Shown in pieces: positions 31,531-41,733 of a DNA stretch of 64,000 nucleotides. How positions within the stretch are numbered: the first letter of the stretch is position 1; every line of letters starts with the position of its first letter. Source of the stretch: Nicotiana tabacum (lineage: Eukaryota > Streptophyta > Magnoliopsida > Solanales > Solanaceae); NCBI RefSeq assembly GCF_000715075.1, contig NC_134100.1:30238042-30302041 (forward strand). The letters are read 5' to 3'. The translations under genes and the position numbers were made by a program. The notes under the pieces are model-generated. The model did no database searches. It was not told the DNA's origin and worked only from the letters and a program-made list of their open reading frames with translations.

Positions 31531-33866
31531 CGGATCTTCGACCTAGTCTAATAAATCAATCCGACTCAATGATGCAAGAGGTCGTTTGTGATGATGAATC
31601 TGAATGTGACGAAGGTGAAGCCTTCAAAGAGATAAACCGAGAATTGTGCCAATTTGAAGAGAAACCCAAGCCTAACCTAAATGACACTGAGGCTGTGAAT
31701 CTAGGAGACGCTGATAACGTCCGAGAGACCAAAATTAGCATCCACATTGAGCCGAATGTCAGAGAAGAATTGATCAAAACCCTCATGGAATTCAAAGATG
31801 TTTTTGCATGGTCATATGACGATTTGCCTGGATTAAGCACCAATTTAGTGGTTCACAAATTGCCCACTGACCCGGCATACCCTCCGGTCAAGCAAAAACT
31901 AAGGAAATTTAAAACAGAAATGAGTGTAAAGATCAAAGAAGAAGTGATTAAGCAGTTACAAGCGAAGGTCATTCGGGTCACTCGATATCCCAAGTGGTTG
32001 GCCAATGTGGTACCAGTCCCAAAGAAGGATGGAAAAATCAGGGTGTGCGTCGACTACCGCAACCTCAACAAAGCAAGTCCCAAGGACAATTTTCCGTTAC
32101 CCAACATTCATATCCTGATCGATAATTGCGCTGGGCGCGAGATCGGATCCTTTGTGGATTGCTATGCGGGTTATCATCAGATCCTAATGGACGAGGAAGA
32201 TGCGGAAAAGACAACATTTATTACGCCATGGGGAACTTACTGCTATCGGGTAATGCCGTTCGGACTGAAGAACGCCGGGGCGACATACATGCGAGCAATG
32301 ACTGCTGTGTTTCACGACATGATACACAAAGAAATCGAGGTGTACGTCGATGATGTGATCATCAAATCTTGGCGTCAGGAAGACCATGTAGCAGACCTAA
32401 GGAGATTTTTCCAAAGACTCCGAAGGTATGATATCAAGCTCAACCCGGCCAAATGCGCATTCGGGGTTCCATCAGGAAAGCTGCTAGGATTCATCGTCAG
32501 TCGACGGGGGATTGAGTTAGACCCATCCAAAATTGAATCCATCCGAGATTTGCCACCGCCAAGGAACAAAACAGAGGTAATGAGTTTGCTGGGTAGACTC
32601 AATTACATCAGCAGGTTCATCTCTCAACTCACAGCAACTTGTGAGCCCATATTTCGGTTGCTGAGAAAGGATACTGCGGTAGGTTGGACGGCAGAGTGTC
32701 AGGAGGCCTTCGACCAAATCAAAGGGTATCTGTCTAATCCACCCGTATTGGTCCCGCCGAAGCCTGGGAAGCCCTTAATCCTTTACCTAACGGTCTTGGA
32801 AAATTCATTTGGTTGTGTATTGGGGCAACATGATGACACAGGAAGGAAGGAGCAGGCCATCTACTATCTTAGCAAGAAATTCACAGTACATGAGGTCAAG
32901 TACACTCAACTCGAGAAAACATGTTGTGCCCTAACTTGGGTAGCTCAGAAGTTGAAGCACTACCTGTCTTCGTATACTACTTATCTCATATCCCGTTTGG
33001 ACCCATTAAAGTATATCTTTCAGAAACCTATACCCACGGGAAGGTTGGCAAAGTGGCAAATTCTGCTCACAGAGTTTGATATCATCTATGTGACGAGGAC
33101 GGCCATGAAAGCCCAGGCGCTGGCAGACCATTTGGCGGAGAATCCCGTTGATGAAAAATACGATCCCTTAAGAACGTATTTTCCTGACGAAGAGGTAATG
33201 CATACAAATGAGTTGGAATTACTTGAGGAACCAGGTTGGAAGCTTTTCTTCGATGGAGCTGCAAACGCAAAAGGGGTTGGAATAGGAGCAGTACTCATTT
33301 CTGAAACAGGATGCCATTATCCTGTTACGGCTCAACTACGCTTCTATTGCACCAACAATATGGCCGAGTATGAGGCTTGCATTCTGGGTCTGCGCTTGGC
33401 TGCTGACATGGATGTCCAAGACGTCTTGGTCTTGGGAGACTCGGACCTTTTGGTACACCAGATTCAGGGTGAATGGGAAACGCGAGATCTAAAACTCATA
33501 CCATACCGACAATGCTTGCATGATCTGAGCAAGCAATTTCGATCGGTGAAGTTCAAACACATCCCGAGAGTTCACAATGAGGTTGCGGATGCCTTAGCCA
33601 CCTTAGCATCAATGCTGCACCACCCTGACAAAATGTATGTTGATCCTCTGCACATCCAGGTCCGTGATCAGCACGCCTACTGCAATGCCATAGAAGAAGA
33701 AGCAGATGGCGAACCCTGGTTTCATGATATCAAGGAATACCTCAGAATGGGGATATATCCAGAACATGCCTCTGGAGACCAAAAAGAGCCCTTCGGCGTT
33801 TGTCGAATGGTTTCTTCCTCAGCGGAGGAATATTGTACAAAAGAACCCCGGATTTGGGATTGTTGA
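31449..33866 (+). CDS. Reverse transcriptase with dual RNase H, element E
   Basis: This open frame of 805 codons makes the cDNA-synthesising part of pol. The true coding part probably begins after 31530, because the first 20 residues are T-rich translation. RT palm boxes are FVDCYAGYHQI (first catalytic Asp) and YVDDVIIKS near residue 299. The Ty3 RNase H follows (about residues 430-560), but its first acidic box reads LYLTVLENSFGCVL with no Asp, so it is degenerate. A second, archaeal-type RNase H (about 597-727) keeps all four acids: FFDGAAN, NMAEYEA, LGDSDLL, NEVADALA. Dual RNase H marks the Tat/Ogre lineage. The last about 30 residues are out of frame after an A5 run at 33781-33785, where the polyprotein should run on into integrase. 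Confidence 0.9.
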   Translation: MSHFNFVLFFFFLNNSLFTGSNDMACTADLRPSLINQSDSMMQEVVCDDESECDEGEAFKEINRELCQFEEKPKPNLNDTEAVNLGDADNVRETKISIHIEPNVREELIKTLMEFKDVFAWSYDDLPGLSTNLVVHKLPTDPAYPPVKQKLRKFKTEMSVKIKEEVIKQLQAKVIRVTRYPKWLANVVPVPKKDGKIRVCVDYRNLNKASPKDNFPLPNIHILIDNCAGREIGSFVDCYAGYHQILMDEEDAEKTTFITPWGTYCYRVMPFGLKNAGATYMRAMTAVFHDMIHKEIEVYVDDVIIKSWRQEDHVADLRRFFQRLRRYDIKLNPAKCAFGVPSGKLLGFIVSRRGIELDPSKIESIRDLPPPRNKTEVMSLLGRLNYISRFISQLTATCEPIFRLLRKDTAVGWTAECQEAFDQIKGYLSNPPVLVPPKPGKPLILYLTVLENSFGCVLGQHDDTGRKEQAIYYLSKKFTVHEVKYTQLEKTCCALTWVAQKLKHYLSSYTTYLISRLDPLKYIFQKPIPTGRLAKWQILLTEFDIIYVTRTAMKAQALADHLAENPVDEKYDPLRTYFPDEEVMHTNELELLEEPGWKLFFDGAANAKGVGIGAVLISETGCHYPVTAQLRFYCTNNMAEYEACILGLRLAADMDVQDVLVLGDSDLLVHQIQGEWETRDLKLIPYRQCLHDLSKQFRSVKFKHIPRVHNEVADALATLASMLHHPDKMYVDPLHIQVRDQHAYCNAIEEEADGEPWFHDIKEYLRMGIYPEHASGDQKEPFGVCRMVSSSAEEYCTKEPRIWDC

Positions 33867-34963
33867 GATGCATAGATGCCAGTCAAGCAACGACGGTTAT
33901 GGCAGAGGTACATGCTGGAGTTTGTGGGCCACACATGAGCGGATATGTATTGGCAAGAAAGATCCTTCGAACAGGGTGTTATTGGCTCACCATGGAACAC
34001 GACTGTATCACTTTCGTAAGGAAATGCCATCAGTGCCAGATACATGGAGATTTGATTCATTCTCCGCCAACGGAGTTACATACGATGTCAGCACCCTGGC
34101 CGTTTGTGGCATGGGGCATGGATGTCATTGGGCCCATCGAGCCGGCAGCATCCAACGGTCATAGGTTCATTCTAGTGACCATTGATTACTTCACCAAATG
34201 GGTTGAGGCTAAAACCTTCAAATCAGTAACCAAAAAGGCAGTGGTGGACTTTGTCCATTCCCATATCATCTGCAGATTTGGGATCCCAAAAGTGATCATC
34301 ACGGATAACGGTGCGAATCTTAATAGCAGCCTGATGAGAGAGGTATGCCAACAATTCAAGATTACACACCGCAATTCCACCCCATATCGTCCCAAGGCGA
34401 ATGGAGCAGTCGAAGCAGCCAATAAGAATATCAAGAAGATACTGCGAAAGATGGTGGAAGGATCCAGACAATGGCACGAGAAATTACCCTTTGCTTTGTT
34501 GGGTTACCGCACTACTGTCCGGACTTCCATAGGCACAACTCCTTATTTGTTGGTATACAGAACTGAGGCCGTAATACCAGCGGAAGTCGAAATTCCGTCC
34601 CTCCGAATTGTCGCTGAGGCCGGGATTAATGATGATGAATGGGTCAAAGCTCGATTGGAATAGTTGACCCTGATAGATGAGAAAAGATTGGCAGCAGTAT
34701 GCCATGGTCAGCTGTACCAGAAGAGAATGGCAAGAACATATAATAAGAAGGTGCGCCCCAGGAAGTTTGAAGTAGGGCAGCAGGTATTGAAGAAGATCCT
34801 CCCACATCAGGTCGAGGCAAAAGGCAAATTCGCCCCAAATTGGCAAGGGCCTTATATCGTGACCAGAGTATTGTCCAACGGTGCTCTGTGTTTGACAGAT
34901 GTCGAAGGTAGATGTGTCGACATGGCTATCAATTCAGATGCAGTCAAGAGATATTATGCGTAA
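33786..34963 (+). pseudogene. Integrase of element E (stop and upstream frameshift)
   Basis: Integrase joins the cDNA to chromosomal DNA. The frame opens after the 33781 frameshift (LSNGFFLSGGILYKR). It has the zinc-binding H-H-C-C domain (HAGVCGPHMSGYVLARK ... CHQCQ, to about 34045), then the DDE core: WGMDVIGP (Asp), VIITDNGANLN (Asp) and KANGAVEAANKN (Glu), with KWVEA between. A TAG at 34661-34663, where the family has Gln after LE, splits off the last 100 residues (34664-34963; KFEVGQQVLKKILPH, KFAPNWQGPYIV), the C-terminal DNA-binding part ending AVKRYYA. All catalytic residues are intact. No chromodomain is present, as expected for Tat. Confidence 0.88.
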
Positions 34964-35224
34964 TTTCTTTAATTATGGCAATTTTTGGTTTATTTGTTTG
35001 TATTTGGCATTTATTAGATAATGAGAGGACGGAGACAATTTTTTCTTCTATCCAAACACTTTTAAACCCTTGCTTCCCCCTTTGAGCCTTAAGTTATTCT
35101 TTCATACCCCTCTTTTGGAATCATTAATGGAAAAAAAAGAAGAAGAAGAAAAAGAAAAGAAAAAGAAAATGAAAAGAAGGAAAAGAAAAAAAGAAGATAA
35201 AATCATAAGAAATACAAAACCATG

Positions 35225-35283
35225 GGAACTACGTTTGACCTGATTCCTCGAAGAGGATACGTAGGCGCCTCACAGCTCGGTCA
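35225..35283 (+). ncRNA. Structured stem-loop motif, copy 3 (after pol)
   Basis: Middle stem CTACGT (35229-35234) / ACGTAG (35259-35264). Apical stem TCCTC (35245-35249) / GAGGA (35253-35257) with a 3-nt loop GAA. The conserved CCTGATT is present. It lies 260 bp after the integrase stop. Confidence 0.7.
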
Positions 35284-35288
35284 TAGTG

Positions 35289-35357
35289 TGCATCATAGTG
35301 AATATAAGATGCATAATGTACATAGTGTGCCTAATAGGCACAATGTGCGTAACGCAC
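35289..35357 (+). repeat. Cluster of four inverted repeats after pol, element E
   Basis: In order: TGCATC (35289-35294) / GATGCA (35308-35313), ATGTACAT (35316-35323), GTGCCTAATAGGCAC (35327-35341) and GTGCGTAACGCAC (35345-35357). The last two are perfect palindromes around a single central base. Confidence 0.7.
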
Positions 35358-35708
35358 AAAGCTCAACATAAGTGTAAAAAATAAAATTCCCCAAGCAAGA
35401 AAACTGGGGCAGAGGTTATGTTTTAAGTTCCAACGAAGGTTTGATTCCAAAAGTTGTAGCACATCACCCATCAAATTATTTTCATTTTTATAGCCTTTCT
35501 TTAACCCCACACCAAAACCAACATCAACGTCCAAAAGACCTCCCGATCAATGTTCAAGAGATGTCGAGTCAGGCAAATAAGGTCGAGAATAATACACCGA
35601 TCCCCAGCAAAGAAGAGGATCGTAAGACTGGGAATGAATTGATGGTCAAAAGAATCTCCAAAAGAGAGGGTCATATCTACAACACCCCGATTCCTCGAAA
35701 GAAATAAA

Positions 35709-35885
35709 ATGAGAGAGTCTTATCAGTGAAAACCTTCACAGGCACCGAGAGGCGATGTAAGATGAGGGATATGAAATGAGAGAGTCTTATTGGTGAAAAC
35801 CTTCACAGGCACCATAAGGCGCCGGGAGATGAGAGAAAAGAGAGAGTCTCATTAGTGAAAACCCCTCGAAGGGCACTATGAGGCG
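35709..35885 (+). repeat. Triplicated hairpin repeat in the 3' UTR of E
   Basis: Three copies of GAGAGAGTCTTATtgGTGAAAACC followed by CACAGGCACC and ending AGGCG, starting near 35709, 35777 and 35839. The first two hold GTGAA-AACC-TTCAC, a perfect short hairpin. The third has changed sequence but still has AGTG/CACT arms. Confidence 0.65.
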
Positions 35886-36631
35886 ACAAGACAGATCAAA
35901 AAAAGCTACCACATTCGAAATGAAATGGACACTCCTTTATCATCCCCAGCAAATCCGACCATCGGGCAAATCTATTGATACAAATAGACTGGGTCGGGAA
36001 TCTGTGGTGCACGTCATGATCACGGGGACCAGTCATGTCCTCCAGATAAGTTCTTTTGAGTTTCTTCTCCCACCAAATATCAGATCAGAAAGACTTTCTC
36101 CTTTTTCTATCTTTTATTTTCCTAAAATTTGTCTTGAAAGGATTTTTCAAAGCTTACTACCAGAAATCGGAGGGGAATTCATCCAATGCAGGATAATACA
36201 AACAGTCTTAAAAGCCGATCCCAGGCAATGCAGTGATCGTGCCCGGCAACTTTGGAGGAAGTAAGCTCCTAAAGGGAGTGGTTTCGGGAGTTAAAAGCAG
36301 ACTCCCACAGCATGTGCTTAAAGAGAAAGCAGAAAAGAGGATTAATTGAAAGCCTATCCCCAGCAGGCTAGAGACCCCCAGCAGGCAACTCGGCCCACTA
36401 ATCAATTATGGGGACATAGAGCAAGAAAAGAGAAGAAAGGAAAAATCATCCGCCAGAAAGGCACCCTCTACCACCACCATGAAAACTAATTAAATCCTTT
36501 TGTCTGCTGCAGGAAAACAAAGGATTGATGATGGCGGCAAGATGCAACGCCAGGGAAGTCACCAAAAACCGGGGCAGAAAATTTTCTGCCGATTGCCAAA
36601 AATTTTCTCGGAAGAACGGGGAAACAATTTC

Positions 36632-39600
36632 GAATACATTTAAGTTCTAGGTCGCCCACCAGTATAATGCGGGAATACATTTAAGTTCTAGGTCGCCCAC
36701 CAGTATAATGCGGGAATACATTTAAGTTCTAGGTCGCCCACCAGTATAATGCGGGAATACTTTTAAGTTCTAGGTCGCCCACCAGTATAATGCGGGAATA
36801 CTTTTAAGTTCTAGGTCGCCCACCAGTATAATGCGGGAATACATTAAAGTTCTAGGTCGCCCACCAGTATAATGCGGGAATACATTTAAGTTCTAGGTCG
36901 CCCACCAGTATAATGCGGGAATACATTTAAGTTCTAGGTCGCCCACCAGTATAATGCGGGAATACATTTAAGTTCTAGGTCGCCCACCAGTATAATGCGG
37001 GAATACATTTAAGTTCTAGGTCGCCCACCAGTATAATGCGGGAATACATTTAAGTTCTAGGTCGCCCACCAGTATAATGCGGGAATACATTTAAGTTCTA
37101 GGTCGACCACCAGTATAATGCGGGAATACATTTAAGTTCTAGGTCGCCCACCAGTATAATGCGAGAATACTTTTAAGTTCTAGGTCGCCCACCAGTATAA
37201 TGCGGGAATACTTTTAAGTTCTAGGTCGTCCACCAGTATAATGCGGGAATACTTTTAAGTTCTAGGTCGCCCACCAGTATAATGCGGGAATACTTTTAAG
37301 TTCTAGGTCGCCCACCAGTATAATGCGGGAATACATTTAAGTTCTAGGTCGCCCACCAGTATAATGCAGGAATACATTTAAGTTCTAGGTCTCCCACCAG
37401 TATAATGCGGGAATACATTTAAGTTCTAGGTCGCCCACCAGTATAATGCGGGAATACATTTAAGTTCTAGGTCGCCCACCAGTATAATGCGGGAATACAT
37501 TTAAGTTCTAGGTCGCCCACCAGTATAATGCGGGAATACATTTAAGTTCTAGGTCGCCCACCAGTATAATGTGGGAATACATTTAAGTTCTAGGTCGCCC
37601 ACCAGTATAATGCGGGAATACATTTAAGTTCTAGGTCGCCCACCAGTATAATGCGGGAATACATTTAAGTTCTAGGTCGCCCACCAGTATAATGCGGGAA
37701 TACATTTAAGTTCTAGGTCGCCCACCAATATAATGCGGGAATACATTTAAGTTCTAGGTCGCCCACCAGTATAATGCGGGAATACTTTTAAGTTCTAGGT
37801 CGCCCACCAGTATAATGCGGTAATACTTTTAAGTTCTAGGTCGCCCACCAGTATAATGCGGGAATACATTTAAGTTCTAGGTCGCCCACCAGTATAATGC
37901 GGGAATACATTTAAGTTCTAGGTCGCCCACCAGTATAATGCGGGAATACATTTAAGTTCTAGGTCGCCCACCAGTATAATGCGGGAATACATTTAAGTTC
38001 TAGGTCGCCCAACAGTATAATGCGGGAATACATTTAAGTTCTAGGTCGCCCACCAGTATAATGCGGGAATACATTTAAGTTCTAGGTCGCCCACCAGTAT
38101 AATGCGGGAATACATTTAAGTTCTAGGTCGCCCACCAGTATAATGCGGGAATACATTTAAGTTCTAGGTCGCCCACCAGTATAATGCGGGAATACTTTTA
38201 AGTTCTAGGTCGCCCACCAGTATAATGCGGGAATACTTTTAAGTTCTAGGTCGCCCACCAGTATAATGCGGGAATACATTTAAGTTCTAGGTCGCCCACC
38301 AGTATAATGCGGGAATACATTTAAGTTCTAGGTCGCCCACCAGTATAATGCGGGAATACATTTAAGTTCTAGGTCGCCCACCAGTATAATGCGGGAATAC
38401 ATTTAAGTTCTAGGTCGCCCACCAGTATAATGCGGGAATACATTTAAGTTCTAGGTCGCCCACCAGTATAATGCGGGAATACATTTAAGTTCTAGGTCGC
38501 TCACCAGTATAATGCGGGAATACATTTAAGTTCTAGGTCGCCCACCAGTATAATGCGGGAATACATTTAAGTTCTAGGTCGCCCACCAGTATAATGCGGG
38601 AATACATTTAAGTTCTAGGTCGCCCACCAGTATAATGCGGGAATACATTTAAGTTCTAGGTCGCCCACCAGTATAATGCGGGAATACATTTAAGTTCTAG
38701 GTCGCCCACCAGTATAATGCGGGAATACTTTTAAGTTCTAGGTCGCCCACCAGTATAATGCGGGAATACTTTTAAGTTCTAGGTCGCCCACCAGTATAAT
38801 GCGGGAATACATTTAAGTTCTAGGTCGCCCACCAGTATAATGCGGGAATACATTTAAGTTCTAGGTCGCCCACCAGTATAATGCGGGAATACATTTAAGT
38901 TCTAGGTCGCCCACCAGTATAATGCGGGAATACATTTATGTTCTAGGTCGCCCACCAGTATAATGCGGGAATACATTTAAGTTCTAGGTCGCCCACCAGT
39001 ATAATGCGGGAATACTTTTAAGTTCTAGGTCGCCCACCAGTATAATGCGGGAATACATTTAAGTTCTAGGTCGCCCACCAGTATAATGCGGGAATACATT
39101 TAAGTTCTAGGTCGCTCACCAGTATAATGCGGGAATACATTTAAGTTCTAGGTCGCCCACCAGTATAATGCGGGAATACATTTAAGTTCTAGGTCGCCCA
39201 CCAGTATAATGCGGGAATACATTTAAGTTCTAGGTCGCCCACCAGTATAATGCGGGAATACATTTAAGTTCTAGGTCGCCCACCAGTATAATGCGGGAAT
39301 ACATTTAAGTTCTAGGTCGCCCACCAGTATAATGCGGGAATACATTTATGTTCTAGGTCGCCCACCAGTATAATGCGGGAATACATTTAAGTTCTAGGTC
39401 GCCCACCAGTATAATGCGGGAATACATTTAAGTTCTAGGTCGCCCACCAGTATAATGCGGGAATACATTTAAGTTCTAGGTCGCCCACCAGTATAATGCG
39501 GGAATACTTTTAAGTTCTAGGTCGCCCACCAGTATAATGCGGGAATACTTTTAAGTTCTAGGTCGCCCACCAGTATAATGCGGGAATACTTTTAAGTTCT

Positions 39601-40996
39601 AGGTCGCCCACCAGTATAATGCGGGAATACTTTTAAGTTCTAGGTCGCCCACCAGTATAATGCGGGAATACTTTTAAGTTCTAGGTCGCCCACCAGTATA
39701 ATGCGGGAATACATTTAAGTTCTAGGTCGCCCACCAGTATAATGCGGGAATACATTTAAGTTCTAGGTCGCCCACCAGTATAATGCGGGAATACATTTAA
39801 GTTCTAGGTCGCCCACCAGTATAATGCAGGAATACATTTATGTTCTAGGTCGCCCACCAGTATAATGCGGGAATACATTTAAGTTCTAGGTCGCCCACCA
39901 GTATAATGCGGGAATACATTTAAGTTCTAGGTCGCCCACCAGTATAATGCGGGAATACATTTAAGTTCTAGGTCGCCCACCAGTATAATGCGGGAATACT
40001 TTTAAGTTCTAGGTCGCCCACCAGTATAATGCGGGAATACTTTTAAGTTCTAGGTCGCCCACCAGTATAATGCGGGAATACTTTTAAGTTCTAGGTCGCC
40101 CACCAGTATAATGCGGGAATACATTAAAGTTCTAGGTTGCCCACCAGTATAATGCGGGAATACTTTTAAGTTCTAGGTCGCCCACCAGTATAATGCGGGA
40201 ATACATTTAAGTTCTAGGTCGCCCACCAGTATAATGCGGGAATACATTTAAGTTCTAGGTCGCTCACCAGTATAATGCGGGAATACATTTAAGTTCTAGG
40301 TCGCCCACCAGTATAATGCGGGAATACATTTAAGTTCTAGGTCGCCCACCAGTATAATGCGGGAATACATTTAAGTTCTAGGTCGCCCACCAGTATAATG
40401 CGGGAATACATTTAAGTTCTAGGTCGCCCACCAGTATAATGCGGGAATACATTTAAGTTCTAGGTCGCCCACCAGTATAATGCGGGAATACTTTTAAGTT
40501 CTAGGTCGTCCACCAGTATAATGCGGGAATACTTTTAAGTTCTAAGTCGCCCACCAGTATAATTCGGGAATACATTTAAGTTCTAGGTCGCCCACCAGTA
40601 TAATGCGGGAATACATTTAAGTTCTAGGTCGCCCACCAGTATAATGCGGGAATACATTTAAGTTCTAGGTCGCCCACCAGTATAATGCGGGAATAAATTT
40701 AAGTTCTAGGTCGCCCACCAGTATAATGCGGGAATACTTTTAAGTTCTAGGTCGCCCACCAGTATAATGCGGGAATACATTTAAGTTCTAGGTCGCCCAC
40801 CAGTATAATGCGGGAATACTTTTAAGTTCTAGGTCGCCTACCAGTATAATGCGGGAATACATTTAAGTTCTAGGTCGCCCACCAGTATAATGCGGGAATA
40901 CTTTTAAGTTCTAGGTCGCCCACCAGTATAATGCGAGAATACTTTTAAGTTCTAGGTCTCCCACCAGTATAATGCGGGAATACTTTTTAGCTCTAG
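36632..40996 (+). repeat. 41-bp tandem array of about 106 copies, element E
   Basis: The unit is AAGTTCTAGGTCGCCCACC followed by AGTATAATGCGGGAATACATTT, 41 bp, repeated without spacers over 4365 bp. Copies are nearly identical. The main variant is ATACTTTT for ATACATTT, often in runs of two to five, with rarer single changes (for example TCGTCC, TTATG, GCTCACC). It lies between pol and the 3' LTR, where Ogre elements are known to carry tandem repeats. No continuous frame spans it. Confidence 0.97.
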
Positions 40997-41720
40997 ATTT
41001 TGGAATCAGTAACCCCACCTGAAGACGGAAGGTTACAACAGAGATCCCCCAAGCAGGAAACAATAAAATCCCCCAGCACCAAGAAGCAGAAGGCTGCAAA
41101 GGCAAGCGCGCGATTCAAAAGGAAGAAGGAACGCGTCTCAAAAGAAGCAGTTTGGGAACGTTATAGCATGCCCAACATAACAATTTTGATGAAAAAGCCA
41201 TACCACCGAAGAAACAATTGAAAGGCTTGAAGAAGAGGGCATGTTCCCAGCAGATCAAGCGAAGTGATGAAAACTGGCATTCAGAAAAGGCGAAGGACCA
41301 GTATCATCCCCCAAGTTCACAAAATAAAGGCATCAGAGGAAAGCATTAGCCGATAAGAAAGCAAGGCAACAAGAACAAGTTGAAGATAGATGAGACTTCA
41401 TGATCCATTAGTCTAGCTTAGCTTCTTGTTTTTTTTTCCTTTTAGAGCAATGTAATAGGGAGATCGGTTGAGCGGTAGCATCCTGCAGCAGCATGCAACA
41501 GCGCACAACAACAGCGAGCACTACAGTCACACGGTAGTCCTAGCTACCAAAGTTTCCCGAACTACATTGACCTGATTCCTGTTCAGCCCAGGATATGTAG
41601 GAAACCTCTGAAGCAAAGGTTCGGTCAAATCTTTTTCAAAAAAATGCTTCACACGGAGTACTCGGACGAGCAAAAATCGCCCGCTTTATCTTTGCGCGAA
41701 AACCCTTCGTGTCTTCGGGC
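40997..41720 (+). other. 3' UTR of E between the array and the polypurine tract
   Basis: Non-coding 724 bp with CCCCAGCA at 41071, a T-rich run near 41428, a GCAGCA-rich stretch at 41483-41520 and structured motif copy 4. The short frame 41000-41221 is Lys-rich and unrecognised. Confidence 0.5.
41557..41624 (+). ncRNA. Structured stem-loop motif, copy 4 (before PPT)
   Basis: Outer CCGAA (41557-41561) / TTCGG (41620-41624). Middle CTACAT (41562-41567) / ATGTAG (41595-41600). Apical TCCTG (41577-41581) / CAGGA (41589-41593). The middle stem differs from copies 1 and 3 by a paired change (G-C to A-T). It lies about 100 bp upstream of the polypurine tract. Confidence 0.7.
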
Positions 41721-41733
41721 AAAGAGGGGCAGC
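41721..41733 (+). promoter_or_regulatory. Polypurine tract of element E
   Basis: AAAGAGGGGCAGC abuts the 3' LTR start TGTAAGCACG. Confidence 0.9.

Larger units (their letters stand above)
34964..36631 (+). other. 3' untranslated region of E, before the array
   Basis: It contains a purine-rich run (35128-35200), structured motif copy 3, a palindrome cluster, the marker CTGGGGCAGA (35404), three copies of a TGAAAACC hairpin repeat and several CCCCAGCA words. The frames 35441-35707 and 35878-36264 have no recognised domain and I do not call them genes. Confidence 0.6.

Noticed and set aside
36632..40996. CRISPR-like array
   Set aside because: The 41-bp units are contiguous with no unique spacers and lie inside a plant retrotransposon, so it is a minisatellite.
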